Below the pieces are notes generated by a model. It did no database searches, was not told the origin of the DNA, and worked only from the letters and a program-made list of their open reading frames with translations. Below, piece after piece: positions 5,172 to 5,262 of a stretch of DNA of 5,262 nucleotides. The position numbers and the translations under genes were made by a program. Positions within the stretch are counted from its first letter, which is position 1; each line of letters opens with the position of its first letter. Source of the DNA: OMOG01 sp041485845 (GTDB lineage: Bacteria; Acidobacteriota; Terriglobia; Bryobacterales; Bryobacteraceae); NCBI GenBank assembly GCA_041485845.1, contig JBGPKH010000634.1, positions 1 through 5,262 on the forward strand, written 5' to 3'.

Positions 5172-5262
5172 TCCGGACCTCGAGTCCCTCCTCTGCGCGT
5201 GGATCGAGAAGGCCGAAGCCGATCTCGACGCCGCCGAGCAATTGGCGCCGAATGCGGCAGAC
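5158..5262 (+). CDS. HEPN-domain protein, likely toxin (partial, 3' end outside window)
   Basis: The first 35 codons from ATG 5158 are visible: MKPLDPDLESLLCAWIEKAE followed by ADLDAAEQLAPNAAD. The W-hydrophobic-x-KAE-x-DL-x-AAE pattern is the usual first helix of HEPN-domain proteins that partner MNT nucleotidyltransferases. HEPN toxins are RNases with an R-x4-6-H active site; that motif would lie beyond the window, so activity cannot be judged. The start overlaps the end of the nucleotidyltransferase by 14 bases in another frame, which supports coupled translation. The order here is MNT first, HEPN second. Confidence 0.8.
   Translation, partial: MKPLDPDLESLLCAWIEKAEADLDAAEQLAPNAAD

Overview
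The window reads as a chromosomal segment of a GC-rich Gram-negative bacterium. An Acidobacteriota member of the Solibacter/Bryobacter type is my best guess. It rests on codon and protein style, on the short TTGACAA-centred palindromes between genes, and on a kdsA relic (Kdo is made only by bacteria with lipopolysaccharide). The phylum is an inference, because no marker gene here settles it.

Layout, left to right. (1) 1-268 is the 3' end of trpS, tryptophanyl-tRNA synthetase. (2) The gap after it holds a pair of tandem hairpins with the same GAC loop (317-352). (3) 365-1648 is a 427-residue major facilitator exporter of the EntS/MFS_3 type. (4) A gap of about 100 bases contains two inverted repeats. 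(5) 1750-3571 is a compact three-frame operon. A small membrane protein (1750-2265) is overlapped by a 54-codon frame (2241-2405), which shares a 4-base ATGA overlap with an exported P1-family (DmpA-like, S58) peptidase (2402-3571). The first two frames look like one ancestral membrane gene split by a frameshift near 2205-2235.

(6) 3572-4409 has no convincing full gene but is not empty. It holds two diverged tandem copies of a 122-base unit, each with an inverted repeat whose outer arm has changed in a paired way. It also holds a strong leftward intrinsic terminator (4084-4114) and, just before it on the minus strand, a 32-codon open tail ending in TAA (4130-4228) that could be the end of a lost gene. 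(7) 4410-4844 is the C-terminal 45% or so of kdsA (Kdo-8-phosphate synthase). It lacks the N-terminal half and seven conserved loop residues, so it is almost certainly a pseudogene. (8) Six bases later begins an MNT-type nucleotidyltransferase (4851-5171), which overlaps a HEPN-domain gene cut off by the window edge (5158-5262). This is a two-gene MNT/HEPN toxin-antitoxin pair.

The left half is ordinary housekeeping and accessory sequence. The right half, from about 3570, looks like a rearranged zone where gene remnants, repeats and a toxin-antitoxin pair have accumulated. No complete new system is visible. The most unusual signals are the covarying tandem hairpins, the split membrane gene, and the eroded kdsA joined directly to the toxin-antitoxin pair.
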